Shown here: positions 24,001-37,200 of the stretch, piece after piece | Layout: the number at the start of each line of letters is the position of its first letter | Numbering within the stretch: position 1 is the stretch's first letter | NCBI GenBank assembly: GCA_026122225.1 | Contig: JANEZZ010001471.1 | Coordinates: forward strand, 62,001-126,000 | DNA length: 64,000 bases | Reading direction: 5' to 3' | Source: Heloderma charlesbogerti | Lineage: Eukaryota > Chordata > Lepidosauria > Squamata > Helodermatidae | Translations under genes and position numbers: made by a program | Notes under the pieces: model-generated | What the model was told of the DNA's origin: nothing | What the model saw: the letters and a program-made list of their open reading frames with translations, nothing else | Database searches by the model: none

Positions 24001-27000
24001 CTTAAATTAGAAAAGTTAGAAAAAGATGGCTTCGGCCATCTTGATGACATCATAAAAAGCTCAAGCAATCAGTCAGAACGGGCTATCACATCAAAATACA
24101 ATCCACAGACATACACCTTTCAAATAATCATAATGAAATGTTGCCACCTTACACGATACCAATATGTCAATTTTCAGCCCTTGGTCCACAGACTAATATG
24201 AACATGGTGCGAACAATCAAACCAGAAAGACTCTCATTAACCATAGTTCTCATTTCATTTGAGCAGGGAAATGATGGTTACCAAGTTCAGAACAAGCCAA
24301 CTTTGAATCTTTGTGTAATATATCAGCCTCTTCTACAGCTGGTAACCATTACCCAGCTCGGATGAAATGGGAAACTGTAGTTGGAGTTTGACTGGTCTAT
24401 ATGCACAAGCAAAAGGCCCGTTATTGTCTCAGTTGTCAAAATACTTCTATTTAGAGAGTCCATTTAACTATAATCTTGCTCTAGTACAACTTCTTTGAGA
24501 GACTATTCGTTTTAAGTTATATACAACTAATTTAGTCTTCTACAACAGGGGTCCCCAACACCTGGGCTGTGGACTGGTACCAGTCCGTGGCCTGTTAGGA
24601 ACCGGGCCGCAGTAGGGGTGTGCGAAACCCCCTTACCTTGGGTCCGCGGGGGTCCGCAGTGGGGGAGAGGCAATCCGTCCCTCCCCGCCCCAGAATCCTC
24701 GCCGGCCCCAGCTGGCTTCGCTCCGCAGCGAGTCCGTGGTGGACTTCCAGCTGCTGGGACGCAAATGGGACACCATTTGCGTCCCTGTTCTTCAAGTAAT
24801 AGGCTACGTAAATCTTTACGTAGCCTATTACTGCAAAGAACAGGGACGCAAATGGCATCCGCTACATGGACGCCATTTGCATCCCAGTGGCCGGAAGTCT
24901 GCCAGCAAAAACAACACAAAACCCAGTCCGTGGAAAAATTGTCTTCCACGAGACCAGCCCATGGTGCCAAAAAGGTTGGGGACCGCTGTTCTACAACATA
25001 TTAAAATTTCCTGAACAGCTTGATGTCAAAATTGATATTTAAATAAAAAGTTAGTAAGAACCCAGCTCTACAAAGCTCTACAACTCCATCAGAAATCCAG
25101 CAACATGGAGTTGAAGTACACAGAGTGCTACAAACCATTAGAATGAGGATCTATATTCCTCATTGATATCTCTATGACTGTTAATAGAGCTGCACAACAT
25201 TTTGAAGGTTATATTGCACTCGGAAGTGAGGTATACTGTGTCTCAATCAAAAACTCTGCTTAAAATAATATATTCCACACTGGGAAGGAAAAAAGGGAGG
25301 GAGGTATAGGAAACAGGCCCCCTAGTATATTCTAAGGTACACCCTTTGTCCTAATGGCTCAGCACTTACACATAAAACATCATACTTTTACCTATTCAGG
25401 TCAACCTCCGTAACATCAATAACCAGCACTTGAACAGTAGATGATGTCCCAAAAGCAAAAGTAGAATTGTACTTTTGCATTCTATTTTATCACATTGGCT
25501 CTTGTCAACATGAAGAAGATAGGAACAATGGATCTCCTCCCCTATTAGAGGGTGATTGTTGTTGCTGTGGCTTACTTCTACTTAGAAACAAACACATAGC
25601 ATCGCACCCACCTTCTAAAATGCATGTATGTTTTGTATCTCTGAATCATCACTTCGTCCAATAGTTTAATGAATTTCTTCAAATTCTTGACTTCATCCTC
25701 TGTAATCTGGTATTTTGCTTTTGCTTCCTGAAATTGTCTGCATGTCAATAAAACATGTCAAAAACAAGGATTAATTAGCTGAAGACTATGGCTTGGATCC
25801 TAAGATAAGTTAACAAGGACATTAATAAAATAAAAGTTTCCTGTCCCTTCCTCCTCCCTCTGGTCTCCTGAAAAGCCTCTCTGGAAGGTTGGAAGGCTTT
25901 GCTGAACCATGTGGGATGGGGTGTGGGGAACTGCTGAGAATCGCCTAAAATCGGGTGGAGATGTGCCCAATTCCCCATCTCATAATACTAGAATTTGGGA
26001 TTTCCCAATTACATTGACCGCTGGTAGATTCACAACAGAAAAAAGGAAAATACTTTTCCAAGGAACACAGTAATAATCAGAAGATATAATAGCCACTAGC
26101 TTACATGGCTTTAAAAGGGGATTAGACAAATTCATCATAGTTAAGTCTTAACAGCTATTTGTCATAACAGCTAAATGGAACCTCATGTTCTAAGAAAGTA
26201 CCATTTGCAAATACCTACTATTTTTCCCCCACATCCCCAAACAATGAGAGAGGGTTGCTGACTTCATGACCTGCTTCTGGGCTTCTCAGAAACATCTGGC
26301 TGGCAACTACTGGAAACAGGATGATTGACTAGATAAAGCTTTGGCCTGATCCAATAGGGCTCCTGGTTTATGTCCTCATATTCAGAGGGAGAAAAACATG
26401 TTTGCCAAAGTATTTATATTTCATCTTTCAATTGTAACTCACAAGGTGGCTTACACGTTTTAAAACAGTAACATGAAAACCCACTAAACATGAGGGAAAC
26501 AGGGATTTTACTTGGCACCTAAAGGCCAACAGAAAAGGCAGTCACGGGGAGCGAGTTCCACAAGAACCTTTGAGATGGCCCAATTCCTGTAAGCAATGCA
26601 GCTCACTTCAAAAGGGAGAGGAGTATCCAAAGCAGGACTTCGGTCTGACACATTCATATGAAACCTGAAAGTCCTTCAGATATCCTGGTCCCCAGACTGT
26701 TTAGGTTTTTATAGACCCAGGCCAGCATCTTGAATTGTGCACTCCAAAGTACTAGTAAGATATCTGCCCTATCAGCATCAATGAACAGCCCTGCAGCTGT
26801 ATTTAATCTCTGAAAATAAAAAAGGCCTCTTACCCTCATCCAGCCTTATATTTGAAAACTGTTTCAACTACACAGACATTTCATAGAATTCTAGCAATAT
26901 TCAGCAAAGGACAAACAGAGTAGACCGCTCCTTTTATTATCCATGTTTATGGTATCAAATAGAGGTACTTAATACAAAATTCAAGGAATGAGTGACTATT

Positions 27001-30000
27001 ATATACCTTCCCCCATACCCCGTCTGTCTCTCAAATGCACAAAAGAAACGTGTAACAAGAAACATTTACATTTACCTTATTATTTCTTCTCTATCTCCGG
27101 TACGTTCTCTTTCTGAATTTATCTTTTCTCTTAAGCAATTCATTTCTGCTTCAAGGTTTTTAACCTTTTTTTTTACTTCTATTCGTTCTGGATAGATCTC
27201 TGAAGCCTTTGCAATCACTTCCTAACGAACATGTTAAAATATGGCAAAAATAGTCTTCAATAAGCCTCTGCATATTTTGCTTGACAACAGTGTAACAATA
27301 TTGAATTTCCATTTTGTATTATTCATACAGCTCCAAACAGGCACAGGAGGTGGGTGTTGTTGTTTTTTACTGTAGATTCTTAACAAGAAATCACATCTAA
27401 CATTCAGGTAATTCTTTAGAATTCAAAGCTCTTCACACACCCCGTATCAGTAATCCACACAACATCCTTGCAGAATGGACCAGTATTATCCCCATAGGGA
27501 CTTATCTAAGGTCATCTAGTAAAATTCATAACTGAACTGAGATTTACAATAGGTAACTCCTGGTTAATAGCTTATGCTATTAATTACTACACTAGCTCTC
27601 TATTCTACATCATTAAATTAAGAAATTAATGTGTGTTTTTCTCCACTAGAGAAACTAGTAATGTGTAAATGAAAGCAAACATAACAGAATTGAAAGTTGG
27701 TCACTTATTGTGAAGTTCTATTCTGGCTGAGTGTGAACGAGGCATCCGTAATGGGATTCCCCTACTGCCCAGGAAAAGCAGGGAACATGCAACTTGGTCC
27801 TGCCCTGTGGCTCCTCCCTTCCAGTTATGTCCTACCCAAGCTTAAGATACAGTAGTGATAGAGGAGCAACGAAAAAAAAAGAAAGGACTAACATGGCAGG
27901 ATAGGTTAGTCTGCCCTGAGAAGGTGCCGTACCCTGTATGCAATGTACTGCAGATCACAATGATGCTTCTTCGCTCTACTTGATGCTTTTAGTGTGGTTT
28001 GGATGTCTCCTTCACACCGAACTGAAAAAGAACAGTAAGTAACCAACTTTCCATTCCCTGTCCAGTATGAGGAGTCATCCATGATAGGATGTTCAAAAGC
28101 CCAGAGTCAGATAGGGTGGGCATGAAACATAGGTTAAGATCTAGTACTGAGGTATCACCTATATATGTCTATAGATTAGAGGATTCCCTAGTTGGACCAT
28201 TCTCTTTCCTCCTGTTTTGAGATTCTGGACCTGAAGAGAATCACTATCCAAAAGGTGGTCTGTATTGGTGACTTTAGGTTGGTGATGTTTGCCTATGAAT
28301 GTGATTTGGGCATCAGGAGACTCTGGTGTGGACCCTGCCAAAGAGTGGCGGTTTGTTGTGGGGCAGATAGATAACTTGTGATCCCTCGAGGCTTAGTGAA
28401 TAGTTTCTGCCTTTGTTTATGCTTAGGTTGTGGTGAACGGGAGAATTCTGAGGAAGAAAACTCCCCTGATCATGCCTGTGTGAATGTTTTTCAACCCCCC
28501 TGCTTGTTACTTGGAAGATGAGACAGGTTCTGTCCGATAGCTTGCTGGATAGTGGCAACCAAGGCATCATCCTGCCTTGGGGTGGAGGGGGAGAAAGGAT
28601 TAGCATATTGGAGTGGGGCAAGGAGGGCTGGCTGGCTGGCTGCAGATACAGAGGCAGGACGGGCCAATGAGGAGTGGTATTCTGGAGCACCCGACTGAAG
28701 GGACCCATCTCTAAAAAAGAGATGCTGGTCCCTCTGGTGGCCTGTGCAGGTATCACAGGGCCAAGAAACTGGAGGATTGGTTTGGTGGGGAAAAGGGCTG
28801 AAAATTGTTTGCTTGCATGCCTTGTGGTAGTGATTGTCATCATCCTTGTCTTTGGCCTCAGCAGATACAGCAGAAACAGTGTGGAGAGTCATATTCTGCG
28901 CGGATGAAGCGGTGCTTCCTCTGTCTCCAAATGGGGCCCAAGAGCAACTGGGGCCAGATGAGGCAGACACAGATGTTTGCTGACAGTGGTACTGCCTGGC
29001 CAGACTGGGTTTGCCCAAGGTTTCTTGTTCTTTTTTTTTCTTTTTCTTTTTGGAAATACAAGGGGAGTTGAAGAGGAGTATAAAAATAGAGAAGATATGG
29101 GAATAAATCCAGAGATCACAAGAAGAATTAGAGAATGAGGCTTAGAAAGAGTTGTGAAGAGAAAGAAACAAGCTCTGTCCTGGACTAACACAGGAAGTGA
29201 ACTGGAAGGGATGAGCCACAGAGGCCAGGACCAAAGCAAAGAACATGGTCATATTTTCCCTCTCTTCCCTGGGTGGTGGTAGGAAATAACCCATCATGGA
29301 TACCTCCTCACACTGGACAGGGAGTGTGTCCACACACATTCCAACCATTTAGTGCGCATCTCACAGCAATGAAAAACTTAAAGTAATATTAAACAAAATT
29401 AATACCGCTACTTCTCCTTCTTTTGTAGCCAGATGATTTTTAAGTGTATTTATGGATTCAGAATGGGTTCTTTCTTTTTCCTCATAATGTTGTAAGTTAC
29501 TTTTACTTCTCTCGAGTTCATCGTCTGCTTGATGGAATCCATCCTGTTAAGAAGAAGAAAAAGTAAACTAATTTTCATAATTTCCAAATGGCAACCAAAA
29601 CCATAAACTGAAGTTGAGAAATTAACAGTGCAATCTTATACATGTCTACTCAGAAGTAAGCCACATTGTTTAATGGGACTTACACCCAGGTAAGTGGGTA
29701 TAGGATTGCAGCCTCAGCCATGATTCCACTCATCTATCTAACACAGTAAGTACAGTAAACATGGGTAACAAGCATATAAATAAAGCTATATTCTTATATT
29801 TATTAGAAAATGAAACCATCAATTAATACTACAAAATAACAATTACAATTGGTTTATAGATCAGGCCTCTGCTAAAGATGAAGAAAGATTTTAAGTTCCA
29901 CGGGAGTGAAAAGGAAAACATTTTATTTATTAAATAATTGGCCTTTGAATTTCAATGTACGTCATATATTCTGGGAATATACCAAAACCGTATGTTGTTT

Positions 30001-31187
30001 TTTTGTATTTTTACTGGGTTGCATCTAGAGTTGACTCCCTGTGAACAGAAGGGCTCCTTCCATTGGCAGAGGGAACTGGAATCCAGCAGAGCTTCCCTGT
30101 TGGAAGAAGGGGGTAGGGAGGCATTTTAGCTAATTCCCCTGCAGCCCCCAGCACCACCTGTCCTGTTTCAACACAGGCAAGGGTCTTGGGCAAGGCACAG
30201 ATACTCCTAGAAGCAGCAGTGAAAGAGCAACCAGTTCAGCCCAAAGTCATACACAGAAGTTCTGAAGAGGGTTTGCAGGCACAGGCATAGGCGAGGTCAA
30301 GGCAGTCCAGGGGTCACTTCGCCAGCATCTGTTTTAGCAAGCATCAAGGCCAGTCAGGGGGATGTCTGAAAGTGTTATCCAGATGGGTAGCCAAAGTCTA
30401 GGATCCTAACAGATCAGGTATCCTGAAAGCAAAGCCAAGGTTAAGGCACTGTTGTTTGCAGCAAAAAGCAGGCGTCGGTGAAGCTGAATTTATAACTGGT
30501 CGTTAATCAGCACAGCTGGCTAATTAGGTCAGCGTGTTGCTTTTAAGGGAGGCCCCCACACTGTGACTTCCTTTTCTTCTGCTGTACACGTCTCATTCTA
30601 CGCCATTCAGAGGGATGGATCCCCTCAGAGTCTGCTTCCAGCATTTGGGGAAGTTCAGGAATGGATTGAGAGGGGCCCAGTTGCTCCTGTAATGTTTTCA
30701 GAGGAGGACTGTCAGCCAAGGCCTCCTGTTCCTTGCTGAGCTCTGGCTGGGGCCCATTGTGCTGGCTCTCCCCCTCCTCTTCTTCCTCAGATGAATCCTC
30801 CGCCAGGTAGGGCATGACACCACCTCACACAGTGTTCAGATTTTTGGGGAGATGTGGAGCAGTATCCAATGCTGCTGCTCCACTTATACAATTGACATAG
30901 CGCCAGCTTAAGCAACCTCTAGCATGCCAAAACTGTTTACTGGCATGATGGGTTTCCCCAGAAAACTTCTCGTGCCAGGTTACACTATTGGCACTGAGCT
31001 ATAGGTCACTTATGCTAGCATTATGTCAACTGTGTAAGTGGAGCAGCAGCACTGGATGGGAGAGGGGAATTAGAAAAAAAATTGCCTCTTCCCCACCCCT
31101 TTTCCACCTGCAGCAATTCTGCTCCTCTAACTCCGGATCCAACGCACTGTATTTGACTTTTTGAATTTTCTGGTCCCATGTCATTTT

Positions 31188-31218
<31 letters not shown>

Positions 31219-34200
31219 CACAAACCTTGACTAGGCCTGCTGCTTCTTGTACCTCAGGGATTTTGTTTTCAATTGCTACAGATTTCTTCTCTGCCTCTTG
31301 TAGAATATGTTTCAGTTCCTCCATTTCCTCTTTCTGCTTCTGTATACTGTCCTTAACAGTTTCCATCTTCAGTTCGTTGTCTTGTATTTCTTCTTCCTGT
31401 TAAAAGTATTTCCAAGTTAAAATTGGATTTGGATCCATCCAAGACAATGCCATGTTTACTAGAGAGGTGCCATAAAGAATGCAACAAGGGATTTACAAAC
31501 CTCACAAACCTCAAGTAAAGCTAGCTATCTTTCCACCATTTTACATTGCATGAAACCAGCAGAAGCTATCTATATGATGGTATAGTTGAAAGTACGTTCA
31601 GCTGCACCAGACTGTTCATTTTAGAACATCTGTGAAGTAATGGGATTACGTTTAAGATTTTATTCTATTTTGTGTTGTTATTTTTGTTGTGATCGACTAA
31701 GACTGAAATCTTATACACACTTTCTAGTGACTAAGTCCACTGAACACACGTGCATACGATTTTACTGCAAGAATCTTATGACACTTCAAGGTCTAGTAGC
31801 TTTATTGTAACATAAGCTTTTATGGGGACTGTTCCACAAAAGCTTAAGCAACAATAAAGCTGCTGGTCATTCATGTATTATGAGGCTTTCTTTTCTTTTT
31901 TAGTAATTGAAATTCTTAAATTAAATTGTTCATACATGAGAGATCCACAGTGGATCAACTGTATAGTTATAGCTCATTTGACAGAGAAACATCACAGACC
32001 TTCCAGAGAAAGACATTTTGCAGCTTTCATTAATGTTAAATCTGCATTTGATTCCATCTCCAGAGAAAACTGATAAAACTTAATTGATAAACGGCTCCCG
32101 TTTCTTATAAGAGCTCCTTATTTGAATACAAGCATACTATGGCCCTCAAAGGATGTTATCTAAACCTATTTCAGTAACTAAAGGGGTTCACAGCAAGGGT
32201 GTATCCTCAATCTGTATGTAAATTAGATCACTCCTGTTGTGTGGCTGATCAATTCTATCCCCATATACTGGCAGGTGCAAAGATATAAATTTTTTACACA
32301 GACAATGCAGTACTGTTATCAATAACTAAGGGCACAATCCTGTGGGTTGTGCTCCCGATAGACAGATAGCCTATCCTATGCCCTGCTGGCAGGAGTCAGG
32401 CATGACTAGCAGAGGACAGAGGTGATTTCACCTCTGTTCGAAATGCAAAAGGTGGCTAGATGGGCCTCTGAGCCCATCTAGCTAACTTACCTTTTGGTGG
32501 GTGGGAAGGGTACTGGAGAGCCCATAAAATATTGCACACTGGGCCCCCTGCCCACACTCCAGCATGTCCCCTTTTCGCTGTCTCCGACTTCTCTTACGAG
32601 GTGGCAGTTGAGACTTCATACAAGAATCTTTTCATGCTGGGTGGGAGGGGGTGGGAAAATCCACAATTGGATCTCCTCCTCCATGTTCGTAGCTCTGTCT
32701 ACAAGTGTGGAGGTGATCGATCCTGGGGTGGCATAGGATAGCTTCTTATGCCACCCCAGATGCTGTGTAGGGGCCAAAGGGCTGCTCTATAAGATAGGGC
32801 TGAGATGTACCCTTAAAAGGTTTTCCTTTTATTGTCAAACAAACTATTATATATCAGTTATGATAAAATGAAGATTATGGATTTTTCCAAAAGTGTTGTG
32901 AAAGGCAGCTGGGTCTTGGATAGGGATGTACGAAAGTCACTTACCTTTTCGACGGAAATTTGGCGGAATTTCGTGGAGTCGCCGGCTGGGGCCACCCGCA
33001 GCCGGACATCCGGCCGCTGGGCAGCCTGCAGGGAAAAAAGAAAACAGTGTACACAAATGGCGGCGGCTACGGCGGCTGCCATTTGCGTTCCCTTTTTTTG
33101 CTGTTTTAGCCTATGTAAATATTTACGTAGGCTAAAACGGTGGGGGGGGAAAGGAACGCAAATGGTGCCCACTACGCTATTTGCGTTCCACTTTTTTTTC
33201 ACCGTAATAGCTTCCGTAAATATTTACGTAGGCTAAAACAGCAAAAAAAAAAGGGAACGCAAATGGCAGCCGCCATAGCCGCCGCCATTTGCGTACGCTG
33301 GTTTGTTTTTTAGCTTGCTGTGATAGGCTACGTAAATACTTACGTAGCCTATCACGGCCTTTTGCGTCCCTGCGTTAGCCATGATAGGCTATGTAAGTAT
33401 TTACAAAGCCTATCACGGCTATGATGAAGTGAATGGCGGCCACAGGGCGGCCGCCATTAGCAAGTCAGCGCTGATGGCGGCAGGTAAGTGCTCCGTTTCG
33501 CGCGCCTTTCGTGGGTTGGTGGGGCGGGGGCTTCGTTCCGCCATGGATTTCGGGGAGCCGAATACACTGGCATTCGGCCTCACTGAGATCCGTGGCGGAA
33601 TTCTCTGACATCCCTAGTCTTGGATGGGCATTCCATATAGCAAGCGACAAGATTCAAATACCTTGGTGTCATATTTCTATCTTCCTTACTTTGGTTAGCT
33701 CATAAGCTTTCTGCTCTACAGCAGGGGTGAATGGATAGCCTTCCAGATGTTGTTGGACTGCAACTCCCATCAGCCCTAACCCAGCATAGCCAATGGTAAG
33801 GGATGATGGGAGTTGCAGTCCAACATGTGTTACTATTATGTTTTTTATAGAAATGTAAGAACCAGATTTATTTGTCCAATGCTCCTTTCCTCTTTAGGAA
33901 AGGACCTCTTTAAAGAAGGTCTTTAGAATGGTATATGGCCTCTTTGTCCAATATTATGCAACTGAATCAGGTGCAAAGTTTGTATTCAAAGCTGTAAAAC
34001 GTCATAAGCAACTTCTGCAGAATTGTTAAGGGGTACTGGTTGTTTTAATTTTGTCTTAATCTTGTTTAAATTTTATACAAGAAAATGTCTTTTAATGGGC
34101 TTCTATGTAATTTTGTGTTCCTTTTCTCCTCATTGTATGGAATTAAATATTTGTTCTTTACTTGATACCGATTAACTTGTTTGTTGCTCAGCTAAAAAAA

Positions 34201-37200
34201 AAAAAGCAATGAATTCTTATTGACAAGTAATAAGAATTACGCTCTGTCCTCAGCACACACACTTCTATGATATAGATACTATAAAGATAGTAAGCACCCA
34301 AACAATTCTTACTAGTGCAGAGATGACCACTGACTGGTGTTCTTCTACATTTTCAAGATCCGTAATTTCTAGCTTTACTTTTCTCATTTTTATCTGTAAT
34401 GGCAATGAAAAGAAATATTATGCAAAAAATCCACAGTGGATTCAACAAATCTTTTGGGTTCAACCCAATACACATTTATGTGGGGTTTACTTCCAAGCAG
34501 ACATATACAGGTTTGTACTGTTAAGGTTTTGGATTAAATATGAGTAACAGTCCCAAAAAACATTTTAAAACAACTCATTTAATAATGTTTAAACAGTGAC
34601 CTGTATAAATCACATTGGGAAAAAAGGCTTCTGAGCTCTGATTTCATGTTCTGAGAATTACAGAAGAAATGAGCTACTGCTGTAATGGAGCTATGAAGAC
34701 AGCAAATGTATTTCTTGATGTTCATATTTCCTACAAGGGAAAAGCCAAAACACCAAGACTGATATCGCTGGGGGAGACATTTTCCCCTAATCACAACTTA
34801 AGTTTGGCTCACTCTGCGCTATCTGTATTATTTTATCAAACTGTTTCCTCAACTACATGTAGTTCTTTATTCATATATGATTTCTGCTTACTGCAGTGGA
34901 TTAATATGTAGGAGAATGGGAAGTTGGGTACTTACTGTGAAGCTCCATTCTGATTCGGTGCGCAGGAAACTTCCATCATGGGTTAACTCCTCCCACTGCT
35001 CAGGACAAGCAAGGAACATGTGACCAAGCTTTTTGCCTTGGTCCTGGCCTCTGTGGCTCCTCCCAGCCAGTTCTTTTCTAGCTGAGCATTTGGACCGAGT
35101 AGCTATTGAGGAGCTGTTAATGTAGTAATTCAAAAAATAGAAGGTAGAACGGAAAAGGAGAAAAAAACCTCTCTGGGTATTGGCATGCTCCATGAGAGAA
35201 ATTGTAATACATTTTAGTATTAACAGGAGTGGACAGCTTGCCAGAGGGTGCGGTATGGATGTCTCCTGTGCACTGCATCAGAATGGAACTTCACGGTAAG
35301 TACCCAACTTTCCATTCCCATCTGGTATGAAGGAGACATCCATCATGGGATGTACAAAAGCTACTATTCCCATAGGGCGGGCCCAAAAGCCTGCCCTACG
35401 GTTGAGGTCATACCTGTTGTAACACTCTACGTCCGAAGGCTGCTTCAGCAGAAGCATATTTGTCCATCCTATAATGCCTTACGAATGTACAGTTTGAGGA
35501 CCACGTGGCTGCCCTACAGATCTCTGCTAAGGGGGTGTTAGTAGAAAAAGCCACTGAGGCAGCCACGGCCCTGCTGGAGTGTGCTGTAACATGTGCAGGT
35601 TTAGGGAGTTTTTTAACTTCATATCCTACAAAAATACATGCCTTGAGCCACCTGGCAAGGTTAGCAAGGGAAGCTTTCTGCCCTAAGGCTGCTGGATAAA
35701 AGGAAATGAATAAGGATCTGAGTTCTTCAGTCCTCTTAAGGTAGATTTTGATGGCCCTTCTACCGTCCAGTTTGTGCCAGACCCATTCAGAGGGGTGAGA
35801 AGGATTAGGGCAGAAGGAGGGAAGAACAATTTCTTGTGTTCTGTGAAAGAGTGTGTTAATTTTGGGAATGAAAGGTGGATCCAACCAGAGTGTGATAGAG
35901 TCCTTGCTGAATGTGCAGAGGTGGTCCCTCATGGAGAGGGACAATAACTCTGAAACTCACCTGGAAATGTAGAGACACAGTTCTGAGAGGATCAAAGGGT
36001 GGAGCAGTGAGAGCAGAAAGGATTGTATTCAGGTTCCATGTAGGGAAAGGACGTATAACTGGAGGGGAGATAAGCGGTACTCCTCTGAGGAATCATTGAA
36101 CATGCGGGTGAGCACTAAGTGACTTGTGGCAGGGCTTGGAAAGGACAGAAGGAAGGGGTGTGGTTTGTCTTTGAAGTGTGTTTGCTTTGAGTCCCATAAC
36201 TAGCCCTGCTTGCAGGAACAGGAGCAACTCTTCGATTCCTGCCATCTTGTGATCTACGCATTTCCTCCTGCACCAATGAATGAATGCCTTCCAGGTTGTT
36301 TCGTATATTCGATTGGTGGATGGTCTCCTGGAAGACAGCATGGTGTTTATTACCTTGGCTGAATAGCCTAGGGAGAGGAAGGTGCAGCATTCAGTAGCCA
36401 GGTGGCAAGCTGCAGCCATTCGGGGTCTGGATGCCACACGGGGCCTTGCGTGAGAAGGTCGAATGTCAGTGGAAGGAACCAGGGGTCTGACTCTGCCAGT
36501 TGTAGGATTTGGGAGAACCAAGGTCTCCGGGCCCAAAGGATGCTATGAGAATTATGGTTGCCCGTTCTTTCTTGCTCTTCCTGAGGACCCTGGCCAAAAC
36601 AGAAATGGCAGGAATGAGCAAAGTCTGCCCCTGAGCCAGAGGGAGGGGAGAGCATCTGTGGCTTTTGCTCTTCAAGCTAGAAGTCTGGAGAAGAAGTGAG
36701 GTAGCTGATTGCTGTGTAGGGAGGCAAATATGTCCACCAGGGGTGGGCTGAAGTGATGGCAAAGACTCTGAAAAACTGTTGGATTGAGAGTCCACTTGCC
36801 TGGGTCGAGTTGCTGCTGACTGAGAAAATCGGCTTCCATGTTGAGGGTCCCCTGGATGTGCTGCGCAGTGACAGACAGGATGCTGTGTACCACCCAATGG
36901 AGGAAGGAAGAGCTCTTCATGTGAAGAAATTTGGATTTCATGCCTCCTTGATGATTAATGTGGGCTAAGGCTGTGGTGCTGTCTGTTCTAATGGACAGGA
37001 CCCATGAGTTGGACAAAGTGTTTGATGGCAAGGTGGATTGCTCGTAATTCCAGCCAGTTGATACTGTGGAGTTTCACATCAGGCCAGATCCCCTGAATGG
37101 GATGGCCCTGGAAGTGAGCTCCCCAACCCTCCAGGTTGGCATCTGTGGTCACAATGATGCAATGGGGTTCCTGGATGGGTGTGTCCTTTGCTATGTTGTG

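Larger units (their letters stand above)
18206..24195 (+). mobile_element. Large inverted-repeat DNA transposon encoding a CXC-type protein, split by BovB
   Basis: About 6.0 kb, or about 2.8 kb without the BovB insertion. Left arm (about 18206-18600) and right arm (about 23803-24195) are inverted copies at roughly 85-90% identity by eye, sharing for example 'tttgaaaggtgtatgtct' and 'tagctattgaattctctt'-like words. Between them is one decayed plus-strand gene (18830-19440 and 22651-23460). No clear target duplication: the flanks read ...aagata and atatga.... The superfamily was not recognised with confidence. Confidence 0.75.
31880..34150 (+). mobile_element. Decayed non-LTR retrotransposon (RT remnant), split by two DNA elements
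   Basis: The RT can be followed in three pieces: '[18 protein letters not shown]' and 'GVQQGCILN...', then '[12 protein letters not shown]' (31990-32328); '[18 protein letters not shown]' (32865-32912); and 'FKYLGVIF'-like text after 33625. The 3' end near 34100-34150 is A/T-rich. The FxDxxxAFDSI and Y-x-D boxes are recognisable. The clade is uncertain, perhaps R4-like. Confidence 0.7.

Noticed and set aside
30543..30815. 90-codon acidic minus-strand frame
   Set aside because: Reads like the end of a retroelement protein, but no boundaries, partner domains or splice context could be shown; not called as a gene.
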